Source: Zantedeschia hybrid cultivar (taxonomy: Eukaryota; Streptophyta; Magnoliopsida; Alismatales; Araceae). Taken from it: DNA of 64,000 nucleotides. The notes below the pieces were generated by a model. It had not been told where the DNA came from. It worked only from the letters and a program-made list of their open reading frames with translations, and did no database searches. The DNA is taken from positions 30,605,614-30,669,613 of the forward strand of contig JARZZO010000008.1 in assembly GCA_030544215.1 (NCBI GenBank), in the 5' to 3' direction. Every line of letters starts with the position of its first letter. Positions within the stretch are counted from its first letter, which is position 1. This document shows, piece by piece, positions 22,258 to 33,664 of the stretch. Position numbers and translations under genes: made by a program.

Positions 22258-23830
22258 GTTGCCATTCTCGACAGTTGGTACACGATTAATGGGATTCTCA
22301 CCCATAGAGTCAACGTTAAATGAAAAAACTGCAGGCTCTCTCCAAAAAACTATTATCTATTTTTAGTACATAGGGATGCACTCATGATTTCATGGGTTTT
22401 ACTAGACAAAGGATTCTTAGTGTTAAGAAAAGTGAGGGATCTTCTTGATAAGGACAAAGTTATCTTTCTGATCAACAACTAGTATATAAAACTAAAGCCG
22501 TACCATTCTAGTGTTCGACAAACATCATATTCTTTAGACAACTTGGATAAGAACTAACTAAATATTGTTAGGTAGAATGGATGGCAAGCGGCATCAACCA
22601 CGGAAAATGTGACCATATTCTCTAGTATATATAGATGGTATAACGTGGCACACGCGTATGTATAACAACAGGGTATACTTGATAGTTTACACCTAAGATG
22701 TGGTTTATATAAAACTAACTCAACACATTGCTAACGTCAAAGGGATGTACAGCCAGCTACCATCCAATGAAAACACCACCACCTGACTTCAATCCCATGG
22801 AAAAGTCTGACCACTGACGTCATCCCTTCATTTTTCTGACTGAATCGTAATTCTCTAACAAAACGAGACACATAATAATCTAGAAGATTAATTAGGTCTA
22901 GAGAATCCCGTTCCTTGGATGACCAAGACCCAGTATGAGATACTTTACACTAACAGTGGTTTATACAAGACTAACTCAACACATTGCTAACGTCAAAGGA
23001 TGTAAAGCCTGCCGTCACCCAGTTTGGGCACTCAACGTGATTTGTTTATCGTCGGGAGCAGCCGTTAGACTAACATATATGGGAAGCTAATAATAAATAA
23101 ATTTATCTGCTGTTCCTTTTTTCTTTTTTTTTTTGAGATTCTCACAAAATTTTAAAAAGAGAGGAATAATATTAATTTTATGCTGGGGATGTTCAATTTT
23201 GTCCAAAACATTTTCATGTTAATTAGCTGTTCACTAACATAGGGAGGACTTAATTACCAACCAGAGGAAGAAGTAAGATGAAAATTAAAACACGAGTTTG
23301 ATTTTTTCGTGTTACTTTTGCTCTACGGTACTAATGTGTGGCATCCCTGAAAACATAAGAGGTATAAAAATGACTCATCTTATGACTAAGTGAATTCTGC
23401 TCGTAAGCCAACATATATATGTTTCGTACAAGTATATAAAAGAGTTAACAAAGGAAACAATTAATAGATGAGAATAAATCATTCCCCCAGTCTAAAAAAT
23501 TGAGTAGTGCTACATCGATTACATTCCACAATAGGAATAGCGACATCTACCGTGATGTTTGCCAACTTAAACATGTAGCAAAAAAACTACAGTACTTGTC
23601 TGGACCCACATCTGCTCAACCGTAGGTAGCTGGGGACCACCCCAAACGCCCCACCCAATCTAAAACCTCACTTGGTGCGAATATGAGAAAGGCAGACACA
23701 AGGAAGAGGCAAACAAGCAACTAATAAACAAATTCCGTGACCAAGTAAAGGATCATAACAAAGACTCAGTCACCATGAAAATTTCGCCTGCACGCCCAGC
23801 TGCAGCAGACGCAGTCACCCCGCCAGTCCC
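22258..23830. other. Host intergenic DNA and upstream region of the peptide gene
   Basis: No coding frame recognised. Two direct copies of about 65 bp lie at 22685-22754 and 22942-23009, both containing TAACTCAACACATTGCTAAC then GTCAAAGG. Each has a TGACG core and a W-box-like TTGAC on the reverse strand, about 1.1 and 0.85 kb upstream of the peptide gene TATA box. Confidence 0.6.
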
Positions 23831-23838
23831 TATAAATA
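23831..23838 (+). promoter_or_regulatory. TATA box of the antimicrobial peptide gene
   Basis: TATAAATA 89 bases upstream of the ATG at 23920. A start about 30 bases downstream leaves a CA-rich 5' UTR of roughly 55-60 bases, normal for a plant gene. Confidence 0.8.
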
Positions 23839-23919
23839 GTATCGCCTCCGGCGAAGAAGGCCAACCCCAACCACACCATCGCAGCTCCCCAGACCTCCCC
23901 ACACCATCCTTCGGACCAT

Positions 23920-24258
23920 ATGGCGACACCTAGGAGCCCCACCGCCACCGTCCCCGTGGCTGTCCTGGCTGCCCTGCTCCTCCTGCATGGATTCCTCCTG
24001 GCCACGCCCGCCGCCGCGCAAGGCTCCAATGTCATGACCATCTACCGAGCATCTAGTTGCGGAAGCGGGATTAGCTACGGGGCCTGCGGCAGGTGCATTA
24101 ACACCCCCTCCCCCGGCCGGGGCTATGCCTATTCCTACCGCAACAAGAGTGTGGTCCTCTGGAGCAGGCCTGGCTGCCAAGGCTCCTCCCGCACTCTCGG
24201 CGGGAGTGTCAGAAACTGCGGCAGCTTGCCCTTCAGGAGCTTCCGGATAGCCTGCTGA
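23920..24258 (+). CDS. MiAMP1-like antimicrobial peptide precursor (beta-barrelin)
   Basis: A 112-residue secreted precursor without introns. Residues 1-34 form a signal peptide: MATPRSPT, a hydrophobic run VAVLAALLLLHGFLLA and an Ala-rich cleavage region. The mature part of about 78 residues matches the family of MiAMP1 from macadamia (76 residues) in length and layout. Six cysteines are spaced as C-x8-C-x2-C near the start, then PGC, RNC and a final C-terminal Cys. The family motifs GYAYSYRNKSVVLW (compare GYDFSY.G..A.LY) and PFRSFRI.C at the end are present. Known members fold as a Greek-key beta-barrel with three disulphides and inhibit fungi and some bacteria in the apoplast. It is the only intact host-type gene in the window. 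The ATG is the first after the TATA box. GC content is far above the flanks. Regulation by defence signals is inferred only from upstream TGACG/W-box-like repeats. Confidence 0.9.
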   Translation: MATPRSPTATVPVAVLAALLLLHGFLLATPAAAQGSNVMTIYRASSCGSGISYGACGRCINTPSPGRGYAYSYRNKSVVLWSRPGCQGSSRTLGGSVRNCGSLPFRSFRIAC

Positions 24259-24340
24259 TGTGAACGCTGCGCAGAAATAAGAACGCCGTTGAGCGGCGAT
24301 GCATCCCGGCTGGGCCTGCAGTGCCTATGCCATAATCATA

Positions 24341-24346
24341 AATAAA
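24341..24346 (+). terminator. Poly(A) signal of the peptide gene
   Basis: AATAAA 83 bases past the stop codon, following TAATCAT repeats. Distance and context fit a plant 3' UTR. Confidence 0.65.
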
Positions 24347-24993
24347 GGGATATGAGTATGATACAGAGATATCTATGCTTAATTAGTTATCTACGTGCAT
24401 ATACGTCTTATAATGTGTGTGAAGACAATAAGCATGCACATTGCCTTCAGCTAACAGGCGGTGTAAGGATCCCACCATGGGGTTCAGTTCTCTCAGTACT
24501 TGAGAAGATCCAAGCCTCTCATGTTGACGAATTGAAGACCTAAAAGGATGAGTAGCGACTGATAGACTTGAATCTTCTTCATAAGTAGCTAGAGAATTTG
24601 TCTAAGTTGATGGGTTCATGTTGAAGTTGAATACTTTATGCGTGCAATCTTCATCTATTATCTACTATAATAATACTGGAATGATCTTTACAAATGGGTC
24701 TTCTGATTACGGAGAGGACGCTGGCACACTGACTACAGCGTGCCCAGTTAACGCACTGTTTTCGATCCCATCCTCCAATTAAAAAAATAATTTTTTTATA
24801 TAATTTTAATTACTTAATAACCCTCTTCTATTATTTCTATCTCTTGGAACTTTATTTTGACCATCCCATACCACTTTCATTGTAAAACTCAATCTAATTA
24901 ACCATCTATCGGGTAAATACAAATTTCGATTTCAAAAAATTATAAAAAAATAGTCAAAAAATTAAAAAGAATCACTAGACTAACACCTAAGGT
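24347..24993. other. Intergenic DNA
   Basis: No gene recognised. A hairpin GGCACACTG, four bases, CAGCGTGCC lies near 24722-24743, then AT-rich DNA. This could be the edge of a small inverted-repeat element, but no second end was found. Confidence 0.4.
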
Positions 24994-25418
24994 TGTTATC
25001 ATCCCTTGAGATTTTCGTACTCAATCCTGATGAGGACCGGGTCCAAATTAACCACGGAGATTGGCCCGATAAGGTCAACCTATTAACGATCAACAACTCC
25101 TCCTAGCATCGATTTAGGACCTCAACTGCTCCTTATATAGACCTCGTAGGGATCTCGTGAGAGGTAGTTTCAATCCCTCACTTTCTACTCATTTCAACTC
25201 CCAGCTCGGCCATGTCCTCGGCTCTCAACAACCTGACTTAAGCACCGGAGGGTTTTGCCATGGGTCACCACCGGGGCCCTCTGACCTTGTCTAATTTGCT
25301 GGCCCATTAATGGAGCTCGGCCTCACAAAGCTCGGCTACATCATCTTCGACTACACGGTCCGAACCGTCACACATCGCCCCAGCTTGTCCAACGGGACCA
25401 CTCATGCTCAAGTCGTCA
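24994..25418 (+). repeat. Probable Tat-like gypsy LTR, about 400 bp, perhaps solo
   Basis: Starts TGTTATCATCCC. It contains a TATA box (CTCCTTATATAGACC, about 25129-25143), then CTTTCTACTCATTTC and GACTTAAGCACCGGAGGGTT. That last block closely resembles the conserved GACTTGAGCGTCGGAGGG of plant Tat/RIRE2-type LTRs. The 3' end is uncertain: CGTCA at 25370 or at 25418. With the latter, AGGT flanks both sides (24990-24993, 25419-25422), only 4 bp. Orientation is opposite to the Tat pol at 57690-60003, so it need not belong to that element. Confidence 0.55.
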
Positions 25419-26423
25419 AGGTCTCATCGCCCGTATTCCTTATAGGATGTTGGAGATGGAGGCTTCTAAGTCTCTCCTCGACTCACTAAGCTCGATAAGG
25501 TGCTCGTATCTCGGTGCAATAGCTTAGATGGGGCCATCAAAGGTAAACCCTGCCTTACCCCTCGATCGGTCGAATTGGACTCGTACAGGTCGGACTCAGA
25601 TCATTGGTTGCTGGTTGGATGTCATAGTATCTGATCATCATCACCAGTAATTGATGGTCATATTTCTCATTTTCTTCGTCTTCAGTACAATCTGACTAAT
25701 GGATGATGTTATCGCCCACGACTACCCGAGCTTCAATCTGGTAGCTGATCATGAAGATCTCGATGGGCCAACCAGCCCCCCTGATGACGATTAATCCGAG
25801 CTGGAAGCCCGCTCCTCCTCATCTAACAACCAGCAACAAGCATGGACGACCTTCATGTCCACGCACAGGCAGTGCCCCTCATGGACGGGTGTCGGTTGAA
25901 ACCATTCAAGCTCGAGATAGCACCATACTCGCCTCATGCGTGCCACCAAGGTCGTACTCATCAAGGTCATCTCACACAGATGGGAAGATCCACTCGCTCA
26001 AACTTCAAAACAGCTCAAGTGTGGAGCCAAAGCAGCTATTTCAAGGGCGCCGGCATCCATGGTTTGCTCCACCCTACACTGCCAAGATGCCACCACCACG
26101 GGGGTCAAGACTGACCTTGGACAGCATGTTCTCACCTGATGCACTCAACCCATTAATGTACGTCAGGCATACTCGGCATCCATCAACGCACCCTTAAGTT
26201 GTGGCTAGCTACTAGCCATGTACTTGCCCGAATGTTGATCCTCCTGGAGCCTTCGCTCTTACCTCGGCACCTTCCTTACAACCCTCACGGCCATGCATAT
26301 GTAACCTCCCCCAACGAGGTTGATGGGAAAGTCCGAGAGCAGGGCCGAGTGGACCGAAGGGCACAGGCTGCCCAATTCCGAGTCTAAAGTTGAAGAATAA
26401 TCAAGCAAGACGAGCTGAGGTGC
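25419..26423. other. Unassigned, moderately GC-rich repeat DNA
   Basis: A short frame starting near 25699 (MDDVIAHDYPSF) is not recognised. The block at 25395-25470 resembles 3770-3840. Position suggests 5' flank of the accessory gene that starts at 26424. No confident call. Confidence 0.35.
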
Positions 26424-26966
26424 ATGATGGAGGAGTATAAAGTGCCTCACAGGTACTGCCTTGTTGTGCCTAGTCCCGACGACCAATTTTCTTCTGAGGC
26501 TCCCGATTCCTTTGTGGTGTACCGGGACATGTTTTTGGCCGATTTTCGACTCCCGGTGTGTCATTTTATGTATAACCTTCTAGTCTAGTATCGTCTGACG
26601 TCAGCATAGCTGACCCTGAACTCTTGGTTCTATATTTACGCCTTCCTCCTTGTCTGCCACGAGCGGCATGTCGAGCCCACCGCTGTGTTGTTCTGCTGTA
26701 TGTTCCAGTGTCTTCCCCGCACCTTAATCGTTGATAGGTTCTTTTTCGTGAATGCCTGACCTCGTAAGTTGTTTCTTCGGTTGAGTTTTTCCGTCTCGAG
26801 CTACAAATCATGGAAGAAGTACTTCTTATTCGTCACTCGAGATCCCAAAGTCATTCCTCGTTGGGATTTTCGTTCGTCCTTAAACTTTACCCCCATGAGG
26901 GAGGACCCTTTGCCTTGTCAGATCCCTCCTGATATGGAGCCGAAGATGGCGATTCTTTCGGCCGGA
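26424..26966 (+). pseudogene. Accessory gene (putative gypsy-type transposon family), N-terminal domain
   Basis: The frame starts ATGATGGAG at 26424. It reads SFVVYRDMFLADFRLPVCHF, MYNLLV, TAG (26586), YRLTSA, TAG (26607), LTLNSWFYIYAFLLVCHE, VEPTAVLFCCMFQ, TGA near 26748, and SYKSWKKYFLFV. This is the same conserved block as in the 20438 gene, and is the domain I recall as PF04195. Two of the stops sit where glutamine is expected. The exon breaks at 26966 where the Ogre-like element inserted, and resumes at 53035. It lies on the strand opposite to the Tat pol at 57690-60003, the usual arrangement for antisense accessory ORFs of Tat elements. The protein function is not known. Confidence 0.7.
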
Positions 26967-28291
26967 TGTAGACACGCTAATTTTGACGTCATTTCGAGTA
27001 AATTTCATATCATATAATAATGCCTCAGAATGGTCTGATATTTAATCATTGATTAATTTTCATTAATGTTTTAAGTGTCGGGTCGAACAGACATGTTTAA
27101 GTTAATCAATTAAATTGATTTTAACTCAAATTTCAGTTAAAATATGAAGAAGTCTAAAAGACGTCTACCTGTGTGGACGCCATTTAGAGTTTATTCTTAT
27201 TTTTAACGTTTAAATTTGAATTTTAATCAGTTGATTAATTAGCTAAAAGGCGTTTGTCAGACATGACGCGTTTTAGGTTTCCTAAGCTATTTCTACTTCT
27301 CTTCCGGATGTTTATCCTTATCTTAATTAGTGTAAAAGACGTCTATTTATGTAGACGCATTTTAGCTAATACAGATAAAGATAAGTTTTCCCGGATGTTT
27401 ATCCTTATTTTAATTAATCTGAAAGGCATCAGCCATACTAGATGCGTTTTAGATAATTACAGATAAAGATAAATTAATCTGTATTTATCTGTTGGTTAAG
27501 ATGGATAAATCCCAGAGTTTTTCCATGTAAATCCGCGGACGCAAAAGAAGTCTATAAATACCTTGCATCTTGAAGAGTTAAAAAATGTTGAGCATTATTA
27601 AAAAAAGAAAGAGAGTTAGAATCGATGATTGAAGCGATATCAAATTGAAGATTGGAGCAACGACGTCCTAACGCCGAAGCGCTGTTGTTTCTAGAAGTCG
27701 ACGTCCATTCTTCATCCAATTCAAAGCTTCATCTAATTCGGCATAAGTGTTTCATTTCTGCAATTTCATTTTTCATTTCATTAATCTACATTCTTCATCA
27801 TCACTCCATACAACACACAACACTAGCATTCTTTTCAAAACCTATTTGATTAAGGGGTTTCAAAAACCATTAAACAAGTAAGTTTGCTGTTTAGTTGCAT
27901 GTTTAGAACTTTGATTAGAATGGATACTATTCTTGCTTAAGTTCTCATTATTTCTTCATTTCTCTTTCTATATTTCTTGCAAGGAACAAAAGGAGAATCA
28001 AAGGAAGGAAATCAAGCAAATCAAAGAACTCTGGACGATCCTTAAATTTAACCTCAACAGCAAGAACAAAACAAGAGGAAGGGCTCTCTTTCTTCAGCCG
28101 GCTGAAGAGGGGGAATCAAGGACTCAATATCTTCCGCGTTTAAACAGGTAGACGATCAAACTTTCTTTTGGAACTTTTAAGTCAAAAGTTTCTGGTGATC
28201 ACTTCACGTAGTTTCTTTTTAATAGGTTTATTTTGCACTTAAACAACATAGATTTTTCATGATAATCACACAATCATTTTAAGCACTCACA
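26967..28291 (+). repeat. 5' LTR of the Ogre-like element
   Basis: U3 carries four copies of the ten-base-spaced inverted repeat at 27155, 27244, 27333 and 27420 (spacing 89, 89, 87), ending 100 bp before the TATA box. R-U5 includes a CT-rich/AG-rich leader part. Identical layout to 51705-53029. Confidence 0.95.
27552..27559 (+). promoter_or_regulatory. LTR TATA box of the Ogre-like element
   Basis: CTATAAATACC context, with a plausible start near 27585. The matching box in the 3' LTR lies near 52290-52297. Confidence 0.75.
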
Positions 28292-28296
28292 ACTTT

Positions 28297-28320
28297 TTTG
28301 GCGATCACGGTGGGACTTGG
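28297..28320 (+). other. Primer binding site of the Ogre-like element
   Basis: Just inside the 5' LTR: TTGGCGATCACGGTGGGAC. It has the frame of the TGGCGACTCC..TGGGGAC primer site recalled for Ogre/Tat elements (tRNA-Arg in Ogre), with differences in the middle, so the tRNA is not certain. Confidence 0.6.
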
Positions 28321-29271
28321 TCTAGCCATATTTTAATTCTTTTGTTCTTGCTATCATCAATCGGGCACCCACGGTGCACCACTTGTGTCTCTCGACACGT
28401 CCTCACCAATTGGTGAGTGTTTTTAGTTTAGTTAATTTCCCACATGCACCACGTGCACACCCCTGCGGCAAGATCTTGCCCTCCCCGTTGATTAGTTAAA
28501 AAGCTGTTTTTGTGATGAAATGCTGAGTGATTGATTGATATCTTACTTGTTTAGTTGCTAAAATCATCCTGTTAAAACCTGAAACTACTTGCATGAACTG
28601 ATTATTTGCTGTTTTTATCATGTTTAAGGAGGAATCAACCCAGAAATTCCTCCTAGAAAACTGTTTCTACAACTTGAAAAGCGTCCAGGAACAGAGACGC
28701 ATTTTAAACTGCGTCGTTACACCCAGACGCCTTTCAGTCTTATTTCTCTGTTGTCTGCAATCCGAGCTTCTGTAAAAAATTAAGGCTCTGTTTGAAAGGC
28801 GTCGACCACCATTGATGCGATTTAGACAGTTTCGTATTTTTCTTCAGTTCTCAGATTTTTGTGACCTGTGTGCTAATTACCCATTATGTATTAAGCATTA
28901 GAGGCCATCCAGGCTACAGGTCATACGCATTGAGGCTAATACCCTCCTTTTCTTAGGAACACTCTACTTGACGTCATCAACTCTCTCTGATTGGGTTGGT
29001 CCCTTGATCAGACTAGAGAAGTTGACGTTGAGGCCTCCATAAGTCCCCGAAATCAAGGTACTCCTCCTTGATCATCGTGCTGGTTGTACCAGTTGAAGTC
29101 CCGGTTATATTCCATAAATGTTGTGAGAGAAAGCTATAGAAAATAACGGTGGATACTGAACTGAAACTAGGATCCTATCCCTTGAGCGAATTTATGGTTT
29201 AATTAAATCCAAATAACTAAACAAGGAATCTTAAAATCACGCTAAACATCTACTTGTTTGTTTAAATCTCT
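28321..29271 (+). other. Leader between primer site and gag
   Basis: No long frame. Holds three copies of the inverted-repeat motif (28675, 28706, 28792). The first two abut. Confidence 0.7.
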
Positions 29272-32200
29272 GTGCAACTTGTCTATCAATCCTTGAAAAA
29301 AGAATCTAACATCATGCTGCTCCGATCGGGCAGGGACCTGAGTGTGGCTCCAGACGCCATTGTCAATTACGAGGGAGATGCTAATGCCCCTCGCGATTCT
29401 GATTACAACTATGAGAGCGGGAGAGATGCTGATGCCTCCCGTAATTCTGTCCCCATTCCGTTTCGACAAGATGGGAATGTCCGGACCCCTCTCTTTCATC
29501 CTCATAATCAATATTCTGATCCTCCCCCGCATGAGTATGCGATTCCCGATCCCATTCTCGAGGGAGACATGAATCAGAATGATCCCTCGTCCTCTGATCC
29601 TTTGGATCTAATCAATGCTTTGGGAGTTCTTGCTTCCCGACTGGACCCTCAACAGTTCGAGGCAATACAGTCTATTCTGAAGGGGAAGACACCCATGCAG
29701 CCTGTCGAGCCGAACCCTGTGGCTCCCCCTGCTATCCCTCAGCAACCTCCTATTCATCCTCCTTACATTCATCAGGCCATGGAGGGCCTCCATATCACTT
29801 CTCGGCCAGCTGGGCCGCAACTTTCATCTTCTAGGCAACCGGCTAGACCACTAACGCCTGCTTATCAAAATGCCCTCGGGCATGGCGGAAGCTCTGCCGG
29901 ACCTCCTCTTTACTGTCCTCCTTGTCCGACGTACTCTAGGCAACAGGCCTATCAAGTACCTCCACCTCCTCCTCCTCCCCAAGCAGATCTGACAACGCAA
30001 GCATTGCTGGCCAAAATGGAGCGCATGGACGAACAATTCAACAACCTCCAGAAGATGATGGGGGTCAAAGCTGCACCAGATATCAATTTACCGAGCCTGC
30101 CAGTGTTCCATCTACCACCCTCCGAGATGCCAGTGTACCGGAAGTACAACGGTACTGGTAACCCCTTCACACACTTGAAGGAGTTTATGTACGAATCGTC
30201 TTTCTGGCAGAACGACAAGAGGTCGTTGGCCTTTTTGTTCAGGAGATCTTTAGAGGGACCAGCCCTCGATTGGTTCTTTTCCCTGGAACCCTCCGAAGTA
30301 GAGGACTACGGTATCGTCTCTCGAAAATTCATTCAACGATACCAAGACAGAGTTGCACCCTCCTTGTCCATCACTGACTTAATAGCAGAAAAGATGAAAC
30401 CTGATGAAGAATTTGTCAGTTTTGCCGACAGGTGGCGAGGCTTGGCCGAGAAAGTGAAAGATCACTTGTCTGAGTCGGAGCAAGTGAAGATGCTGATCTC
30501 CAATGCCACGCCCCAGTTCAAAGTAGTCCTCTCCCTGAACAATCTGACCAACATGGCAGAGCTCTATGAAAGAGCATGGTACTGTCAAAATGCCTTCAAG
30601 GACGCTACGTTCTCTAGCGTCTTTGATCCTCACAGACCTAGCAGGCCTCCACCTCGGAAGCCTGCAGTGCCAAATGCTCCCAGCACAGGTCCAACTACTG
30701 AGGGCACGCTCTCTCATGAGCAAGTCAGTAGCATGAACAATAATTCGCCCCAGTTCGTGAGGAGTCAGCAACAGTATCAGAGGCCACCGCAGCCGAACCA
30801 GCAGGGGTACAGGCAGTAGCCGAACCCTCAGTATCAGCAGCCCCAATATCAGCGGCCCCAGCAGCCGAACCAGAACCAGCAACAGCCACAGCAGCCGCCG
30901 CAACGGCAATTGCAGTACCAGCAGCCACAACAGTAGTATCAGCAGCGCGCACCGCCGGCGTACCATAATGTCCCTCCACCTGCTGACTACAATCAGCAAA
31001 GAAGACCTCCAGGCCCGGAGAGGGCAGAATACCTAGCCCTCCCAGAATCTTTGGCAGACATTTTCAGTGCCCTAATGGCAGCTAATGCCTTAGTCTTGCC
31101 AAGAGAAAAGGCAGTTTGGCCTCAGAATGCCGACACGTCTAGGTATTGCTACTTTCATAGGCAACCTGGGCATACTATTGACACCTGCTTCCAGTTTAGA
31201 GATTATATTCATGATCTCAACGAGCAGGGCGGCATAGACTGGGAGGAGATGAAAAAGTACATATCAGCCCTGAAGGCAAGAAGACCACAACAGCAACAGC
31301 AGCAGCAACAAGCAAGACCACCAGCACAAGCAGCACCACCACCCACCATGGGCATAGTGCAGAACCCGCTCCCGGAGCACCAAAATCAAAACCAAGTTAC
31401 CCCTATCTTGACAAACAGCCAGTCTGAGGCTAACCGTGGGCAATAGTGGAGAATAGAGGACTCTTCCTCTCTTTATTCGAGGGGTCATATTCCGAATACC
31501 GCAGAACGACCACCACGCCGCACCATCTACATACCCAGGCCACAACCCATTACCATCACCCCTCTACCGACACCTGCCACCAATAACCCATTACCACCAC
31601 CCGCCTTCCTCAAGCCCATTACGCCCCACACTCCTACGCCACCACCATATAACCCCCCGCAAACCAATTATACACCCCTCCTACCATCCAAACCGCTACT
31701 ACGCGTACCATTTCCTACTTCAACCGCTACCACTACCGCTTACCCAGACACCATTCAACCATCCAGACCGCTATTACGCGTACCATTTCCCACTTCATCC
31801 ACCCCAATCACATACCCATCTACCATCCAACCATCTAGGCCTTTAATCCGCACCGCGCCATCACCTACATACCAACCCTCCGCGCCATCCGCACCATCCA
31901 ACCCTGCGGTACTCAAGGTGTCATCCGGATCTTCCACGGTTGAGGAACATGCGCTCCGGAGTGGAAGGATTTTCAACAAAGTCTTTCCTCAGTCCACAGT
32001 TAGAGACGGCCCATCACAGCCGACTGAGGAAGCCCATACTGAAGAGAGTGCACCAGGCACTCAATATGATTTGTTGAAACATCTGGACCGGACATCGGCA
32101 CGGATCACCGTACTCGAACTGATCAAAAGGTCGAAGAGTCACCAAGAAGCCCTCATGGAATATTTGCAGAAGGTAATGGTCAACGAGGATGTGCCGGTAG

Positions 32201-32715
32201 AAAAAATTGCAGCACTACTAGTTCTTCAGGGGGATCAGCCCTCCATTACATTTCATACATCGGAACTAGCACCGCCAGCAGCCAGAAGCATGGCTCTGAG
32301 CATCACGGTCAACATCTGCAAGAAGGCCGTGGATGTATGCCTGGTTGACACAGGGGCTTCGATCAATGTCTTACCTCCGAAGACCCTGGAGCTGTGCAGT
32401 GTGCCCAAAGAAAAATGGCTGCCTAGCCCCATCTCTGTGACAGCCTATGATAATTCCACCCTTTCCCCTCTGGGAATGGTTTATTTGAAAGTAGAGCTAG
32501 GCCCTGTAAGTCATGCAGAGGTCGAATTTCACATTCTGGAAATTGACCCTTCTATAAATGCCATTTTGGGTCGTCCTTACATTAAGACTCTTGAGGCGAT
32601 TCCCTCCACGAACCACCAATGCCTCAAATTCCCTTTCAAAGGACGAATTATTAAAGTGATGAGCATGCCGATCCTTGCTGCTGCTCATACTTTGAATATT
32701 AAATCTGCTGTTTAA
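29272..32715 (+). pseudogene. Ogre-like gag-protease, one frame with three TAG codons
   Basis: A single frame of 1148 codons is broken only by TAG at 30817, 30934 and 31444, all in Gln-rich stretches where CAG is the natural codon. Residues from about 15: MLLRSGRDLS, a proline-rich linker, a short coiled coil (LLAKMERMDEQFNNLQKMMG), then the capsid-type gag domain (YRKYNGTGNPFTHLKEF, EGPALDWFFSLEP, FADRWRGLAEKV). A PQ-rich tract follows, then a knuckle-like CYFHRQPGHTIDTCFQFRD (31147-31203). A Thr/Pro-rich linker follows, and then the aspartic protease (31918-32715): VDTGASINVLPPKTLE with its catalytic Asp intact, and AILGRPYIKTLEAIPS. It would form particles and process the polyprotein. Apart from the three stops it is remarkably well preserved. 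Confidence 0.9.
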
Positions 32716-32841
32716 CCTGGCCGACAACCTTTTCTGTCGGTATTACAGGTTTACCATCCAGTGGCTGATCCTTTGAAAGCCGCTACTATTTCTCCTTACC
32801 CGTTAAATGCCATAAAAAGGGGGAAGTGCATGAGTACCCCA

Positions 32842-32940
32842 GGATGGAGAATTATGATGAAGAACGGCTATCAACCTGGGAGAGGTCTGGGCACACAATT
32901 GTAAGGCAGGACCACTCCTGTCAAAGATCACTGAGGAGTA
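32842..32940 (+). other. G-patch remnant downstream of protease
   Basis: Reads GWRIMMKNGYQPGRGLGTQL, then TAA and GRTTPV. A glycine-rich G-patch (MMKNGYQPGRGLG) after the protease is usual in Ogre/Tat elements. It binds nucleic acid in other proteins. Here it is separated from the protease frame by a stop at 32713. Confidence 0.7.
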
Positions 32941-33004
32941 CCTGGAAGCGGCCTGGGCTATAGGCCAAGAAAACTGAAACAAGACATGGTTCAGCAAGCA
33001 GAAA

Positions 33005-33664
33005 ATGAAGATGGTCATAGTCTGGGAGACAATGTCTACACTGCCCAAGGAAGGCCGGGATCCCCTAACATGGACCCTATATACACATTTTGTAAAGGGG
33101 CCCATAATTAGCCATGACAACACGGTGGTCATTACTTCATGTTTTGACTTCCATGATATATATGGGAGAGACTTGGCCAGGCATTGCTCGGAACTACTCA
33201 CGTACCAGTCCTTGGAGGCTCTGCGGCCTATGAAAAGGAGAAAATTTCATGATCCTGAATATGAATGGTATAGGTGGTTCGATCTGAGAGACATTTACAT
33301 TGCACTGAACAGACTGTTTCTAGATCCTGCAGAACCCAAGTGGCCGCCGCAGATTGATGAGCTGATTGAAAGTCCCGGTGCTATCTTTGACAAACGGATA
33401 TTGCTGTCTGAAGAGACCGATGAAGGGGAGCCAAATGACCCCTATGAAGCTGGTTACACCACAGATCTGCTCTGGAATGGGACATATCCTTCTCATGTCT
33501 TCATGCTCCATACTCTGTTTCGCACATTGCTCTTGACCCCGACTTGGTGGCGGGTCATTATTGAAGATATTCCACGGGCTCCGCCCGTTATGATTACTCT
33601 GTCCCCTCGGGACCTCATTCCACCACCTCCTCTCGATCTAGAGAGGATGTATGATTTGATCTGA
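33005..33664 (+). CDS. Open frame between protease and RT, unknown function
   Basis: A 219-codon open frame with normal amino-acid composition. Features include a Tyr/Trp/Asp-rich centre (YEWYRWFDLRDIYIALNRLFL), an acidic stretch (SEETDEGEPNDPYE) and a hydrophobic C-terminal part (VFMLHTLFRTLLLTP). The upstream region reads in the same sense (QAENEDGHSLGDNVYT), so the frame is probably part of a longer polyprotein linker between protease/G-patch and RT, broken by stops, rather than a free gene. No domain is recognised. Confidence 0.5.
   Translation: MKMVIVWETMSTLPKEGRDPLTWTLYTHFVKGPIISHDNTVVITSCFDFHDIYGRDLARHCSELLTYQSLEALRPMKRRKFHDPEYEWYRWFDLRDIYIALNRLFLDPAEPKWPPQIDELIESPGAIFDKRILLSEETDEGEPNDPYEAGYTTDLLWNGTYPSHVFMLHTLFRTLLLTPTWWRVIIEDIPRAPPVMITLSPRDLIPPPPLDLERMYDLI

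Noticed and set aside
24352..24543. Second small peptide gene downstream of the antimicrobial peptide
   Set aside because: No signal peptide, no family similarity; starts beside the poly(A) signal of the real gene.
30379..30999. Long minus-strand frame, Leu/Arg-rich
   Set aside because: Antisense of the Gln/Pro-rich gag tract; composition is that of a shadow frame.
33005..33664. Envelope-like gene in the Ogre-like element
   Set aside because: Located between protease and RT, not after pol, and lacks a signal peptide or membrane anchor.
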